From positions 1-64,000 of the forward strand of contig CASEYP010000031.1 of NCBI GenBank assembly GCA_949292185.1: DNA of 64,000 nucleotides, read 5' to 3'. The notes under the pieces are model-generated. The model searched no databases and had not been told where the DNA came from. It was given only the letters and a program-made list of their open reading frames with translations. Shown here one piece after another: positions 61,977-64,000 of this stretch. How positions within the stretch are numbered: the first letter of the stretch is position 1; each line of letters opens with the position of its first letter. The translations under genes were made by a program, and so were the position numbers. This stretch comes from an uncultured bacterium (lineage in GTDB: Bacteria > Cyanobacteriota > Vampirovibrionia > Gastranaerophilales > Gastranaerophilaceae).

Positions 61977-62841
61977 TTACATAGAAATTATCAACGACAA
62001 ATTAAATGAATTTATACCAATAGAATATCCTCAAGATATTTTCAAATCTATGAAATACACAGTAACACTTCCTGGCAAAAGATTACGACCAATATTATGT
62101 CTTGAAACCTGTCGTGTACTTGGCGGTGAAATTGAATCTGCAATTCCAACTGCCTGTGCAATAGAAATGTTACACACTCAAACACTTATCCACGACGATT
62201 TACCTTGTATGGATAATGACGATTACAGAAGAGGCAAATTAACAAATCACAAAGTTTTTGGAGAAGCTATTGCGGTTTTAGCCGGAGATGCTCTATTAAC
62301 TTTTGCACCTCAAATTATTACAAAATATTCAGAGAACTTAGAACCCTCAACGATTATAAGAATTTTAAATGAATATTTCCATTTTGCAGGAGCAAGAGGG
62401 GTTATTGCAGGACAAGTAGTCGATATTGAATCTGAAAATAATCAAAATATTTCTGACAAAGAAAAAACTCTTGAGTATCTACATATTCACAAAACATCTG
62501 ACTTATTTAAACTTGCTATGAGAACAGGTGCAATAATCGCTAATGCAGAAGATGAAAAGCTTAATGCAGTAACAGAATTTGCACATAATTTTGGATTAGC
62601 ATTTCAAATTGCAGATGACATCTTAGATGAAATTTCAACTTTTGAAGAAATGGGAAAAACACTGGGAAAAGATAAAGCTGAAGGCAAACTTACATATGTT
62701 TCTTTATATGGAATTGATGAAGCTAAATGTAAATTATCTTGCTTATTTGAAAAATGCTGTGATATAATGGAAACACAGAACATCCAATCTGAAATATTTA
62801 ATGATATGATTAAGAGTATAAAAAAGAGAGTAGGTATTTAA
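61963..62841 (+). CDS. short-chain polyprenyl diphosphate synthase (FPP-type)
   Basis: The protein has 292 residues. The first aspartate-rich motif is DDLPCMD (D78-D84), and the second is IADDILDE (about 217-224); GKRLRPIL and the QTLIHDDLP block identify the (2E,6E)-farnesyl diphosphate synthase family (IspA-like). It condenses IPP with allylic diphosphates for isoprenoid lipids. Two start ATGs lie in the last codons of rsgA. The exact chain length cannot be fixed from sequence. The DUF212 gene follows with a one-base overlap. Confidence 0.92.
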   Translation: MKMNDYIEIINDKLNEFIPIEYPQDIFKSMKYTVTLPGKRLRPILCLETCRVLGGEIESAIPTACAIEMLHTQTLIHDDLPCMDNDDYRRGKLTNHKVFGEAIAVLAGDALLTFAPQIITKYSENLEPSTIIRILNEYFHFAGARGVIAGQVVDIESENNQNISDKEKTLEYLHIHKTSDLFKLAMRTGAIIANAEDEKLNAVTEFAHNFGLAFQIADDILDEISTFEEMGKTLGKDKAEGKLTYVSLYGIDEAKCKLSCLFEKCCDIMETQNIQSEIFNDMIKSIKKRVGI

Positions 62842-63317
62842 TGGACTTAGCCACAGCTAAACATCTAATTATGAATAACGGATATGAAGTTATAATTTGT
62901 GCTGTTACATCAGCTTTCTTTGCACAGGTTATTAAGTTTATACTATTCACAATAAAAAATAAAAAAGTTAATTTTAAAATATTTTCAACAACAGGAGGAA
63001 TGCCTAGTTCTCATTCAGCAGGAGTAATGGCACTATCAACAATTATTGGTATTTTAAAAGGTTATGATTCTTGCTTATTTGCTACATCTTTAGGGTTTTC
63101 ACTAATTATCATGTATGATGCAGCAGGTTTAAGACGTGCAGCAGGTAAAACTGCAGCTTGTTTAAATAGAATGATGGATGATTTTTATCATCATGATATG
63201 CAAGCAGCTGGTGGTAAATTAAAAGAACTTTTAGGACATACTCCATTAGAAGTTTTTGTCGGTGCAATTTTTGGTATTTGTTACGCTTATTTGTTCCATT
63301 CATTTGTTTTAGGCTAA
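62841..63317 (+). CDS. divergent PAP2-family (DUF212) membrane protein
   Basis: The protein has 158 residues with about four membrane helices. The DUF212 hallmark is TTGGMPSSHSAGVMALSTIIG (about 52-72) and MYDAAGLRRAAGKTAACLN (about 91-109). The family is common in Cyanobacteria and plants, and belongs to the PAP2 (phosphatidic acid phosphatase) superfamily, although its substrate is not known. It is directly downstream of the prenyl synthase, so an isoprenyl-phosphate role is possible by context only. Confidence 0.85.
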   Translation: MDLATAKHLIMNNGYEVIICAVTSAFFAQVIKFILFTIKNKKVNFKIFSTTGGMPSSHSAGVMALSTIIGILKGYDSCLFATSLGFSLIIMYDAAGLRRAAGKTAACLNRMMDDFYHHDMQAAGGKLKELLGHTPLEVFVGAIFGICYAYLFHSFVLG

Positions 63318-63332
63318 TAAATTTGGTATAAA
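63304..63332 (+). promoter_or_regulatory. candidate promoter of the last gene
   Basis: TTGTTT (63304-63309), 17-base spacer, TATAAA (63327-63332). The ATG at 63341 lies 8 bases after, again suggesting little or no leader. Confidence 0.4.
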
Positions 63333-63340
63333 ATATTAGT

Positions 63341-64000
63341 ATGATTACAAAAAATGAATTAGATAATCTTGTTAAAACTTATGAAACAAAAGATTTCATA
63401 AAAGATGATCCTATACAATTCCCGAACAGATTCAAGAACAAAAAAGATATTGAAATTGCAGGATTTATAGCATCACTTGTAGCTTATGGCAGAAGAGAAC
63501 TTTTTATAAAAAAATTAGAAGAATTATTCTCTATTGCTCAAAATGAACCGCTTAATTTTATCCTAAATTTTGAACCAAAACTTATCGGAAATTTTAATTA
63601 TCGTTTTGGCAAGCCTCAAGATTTTTCAATGATTTTTAATATACTAAAAGAGCTATATCAAAAAGATGGCGGATTGGAAGAACTTTTCAAATACGGTTAT
63701 AATAACCAAGTTGAAAATAATATGTTCATCCCTGTTACTGATTATTTTTACGCAAGAGTAAAAGAAAATGCACAACAAGGTTTTTACTTTATGATACCAA
63801 ATCCTAGAAATGGCGGAGCAATGAAGAGGATGTGTATGTTTTTACGCTGGATGGTAAGGAAAGAACCTGTTGATTTTGGTATTTGGAAATTTATGCCAGC
63901 TTCAGACTTACTTATCCCGTTAGATGTTCATGTTGCAAGGATTTCAAGGCAAATGGGATTATTAACCAGAAATGCAAATGATTTTAAAGCAGTTTTGGAA
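63341..64000 (+). CDS. TIGR02757-family protein, 5' part
   Basis: The gene is cut by the window end; 220 codons are present, starting MITKNELDNLVKTYE. Conserved blocks of the TIGR02757 family are present: FPNRFKNKKDIEIAGFIASLVAYGRRELFIKKLEEL, KRMCMFLRWMVRKEPVDFGIWKFM and LLIPLDVHVARISRQMGL. The last two resemble the helix-hairpin-helix glycosylase fold, hinting at a DNA-repair link, but the family's function is not established. It continues past 64000. Confidence 0.83.
   Translation, partial: MITKNELDNLVKTYETKDFIKDDPIQFPNRFKNKKDIEIAGFIASLVAYGRRELFIKKLEELFSIAQNEPLNFILNFEPKLIGNFNYRFGKPQDFSMIFNILKELYQKDGGLEELFKYGYNNQVENNMFIPVTDYFYARVKENAQQGFYFMIPNPRNGGAMKRMCMFLRWMVRKEPVDFGIWKFMPASDLLIPLDVHVARISRQMGLLTRNANDFKAVLE

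Overview
This is a very AT-rich bacterial chromosome segment. It has intact core genes (dnaE, infB, rbfA, truB, prfA, lysS, glyQ, nadE, rsgA), Gram-negative-style envelope genes (an AsmA-like protein, lipoprotein and signal peptides, Tat translocase) and anaerobe-type iron-sulfur and nickel-pincer chemistry. The cyanobacterial-flavoured families (DUF2993, divergent-PAP2/DUF212, DciA-like DUF721, a DnaE with the conserved cyanobacterial intein-site sequence) and many lineage-specific proteins point to a non-photosynthetic gut relative of Cyanobacteria (Candidatus Gastranaerophilales / Melainabacteria). That assignment is inference, not proof. No phage, insertion sequence or CRISPR array was seen.

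Layout. 1-2.4 kb: the end of an EcoRI-family adenine methyltransferase overlapping a DUF262-HNH protein (a probable restriction-modification or defence pair), then a small secreted repeat protein. 2.4-3.4 kb: a lineage-specific gene and cutA, on the minus strand. 3.48-10.9 kb: the most striking block, nine same-strand genes in two units. Each unit is preceded by nearly the same MerR-type promoter, with a dyad inside a 19-bp spacer. Unit 1 is flavodoxin, a Tat-signal lipoprotein aldo/keto reductase with two [4Fe-4S] motifs, a NapH-NapG-like polyferredoxin fusion, TatA and TatC. Unit 2 is larB, a shortened larC, a CbiM/LarMN-type nickel permease and larE (nickel-pincer cofactor synthesis), without larA. 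11-18.6 kb: cupin, TPR protein, an M48-like protein with a changed zinc motif, alcohol dehydrogenase, tRNA-Glu, NAD synthetase and a membrane TPR protein.

18.7-38.5 kb is mostly minus strand: AsmA-like protein, tRNA-Gly, dnaE, an antiporter-family transporter, lysS, two sugar-type ABC permeases without partners, two tandem paralogous HNH-like proteins, and a TPR protein. 38.7-48.5 kb alternates strand: lineage-specific small proteins, TPR, HAD hydrolase, two tandem APC amino-acid permeases, glyQ, a phosphomevalonate-kinase-like nucleotide kinase and DUF3137. 48.5-57.6 kb is a long minus-strand run: prfA, ylxR, infB, a small protein, rbfA, truB, DUF2993, GerMN and a HicB-like protein, preceded by nrnA and a YihY-type membrane protein. 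57.7-64 kb: DciA-like protein, tadA, a two-component system, rsgA, a prenyl synthase, a DUF212 protein and a TIGR02757-type gene cut by the window end.

The best candidate for an undescribed system is the 3.48-10.9 kb block. It looks like a dedicated Tat-exported, ferredoxin-linked aldo/keto reductase pathway, apparently co-regulated with nickel-pincer cofactor synthesis. Other second-look items are the methyltransferase/DUF262-HNH pair, the tandem HNH-like paralogues, an M48-like protein lacking one zinc ligand, a candidate ~55-nt small RNA near 39.7 kb, and several promoters that sit so close to start codons that leaderless transcripts are likely.
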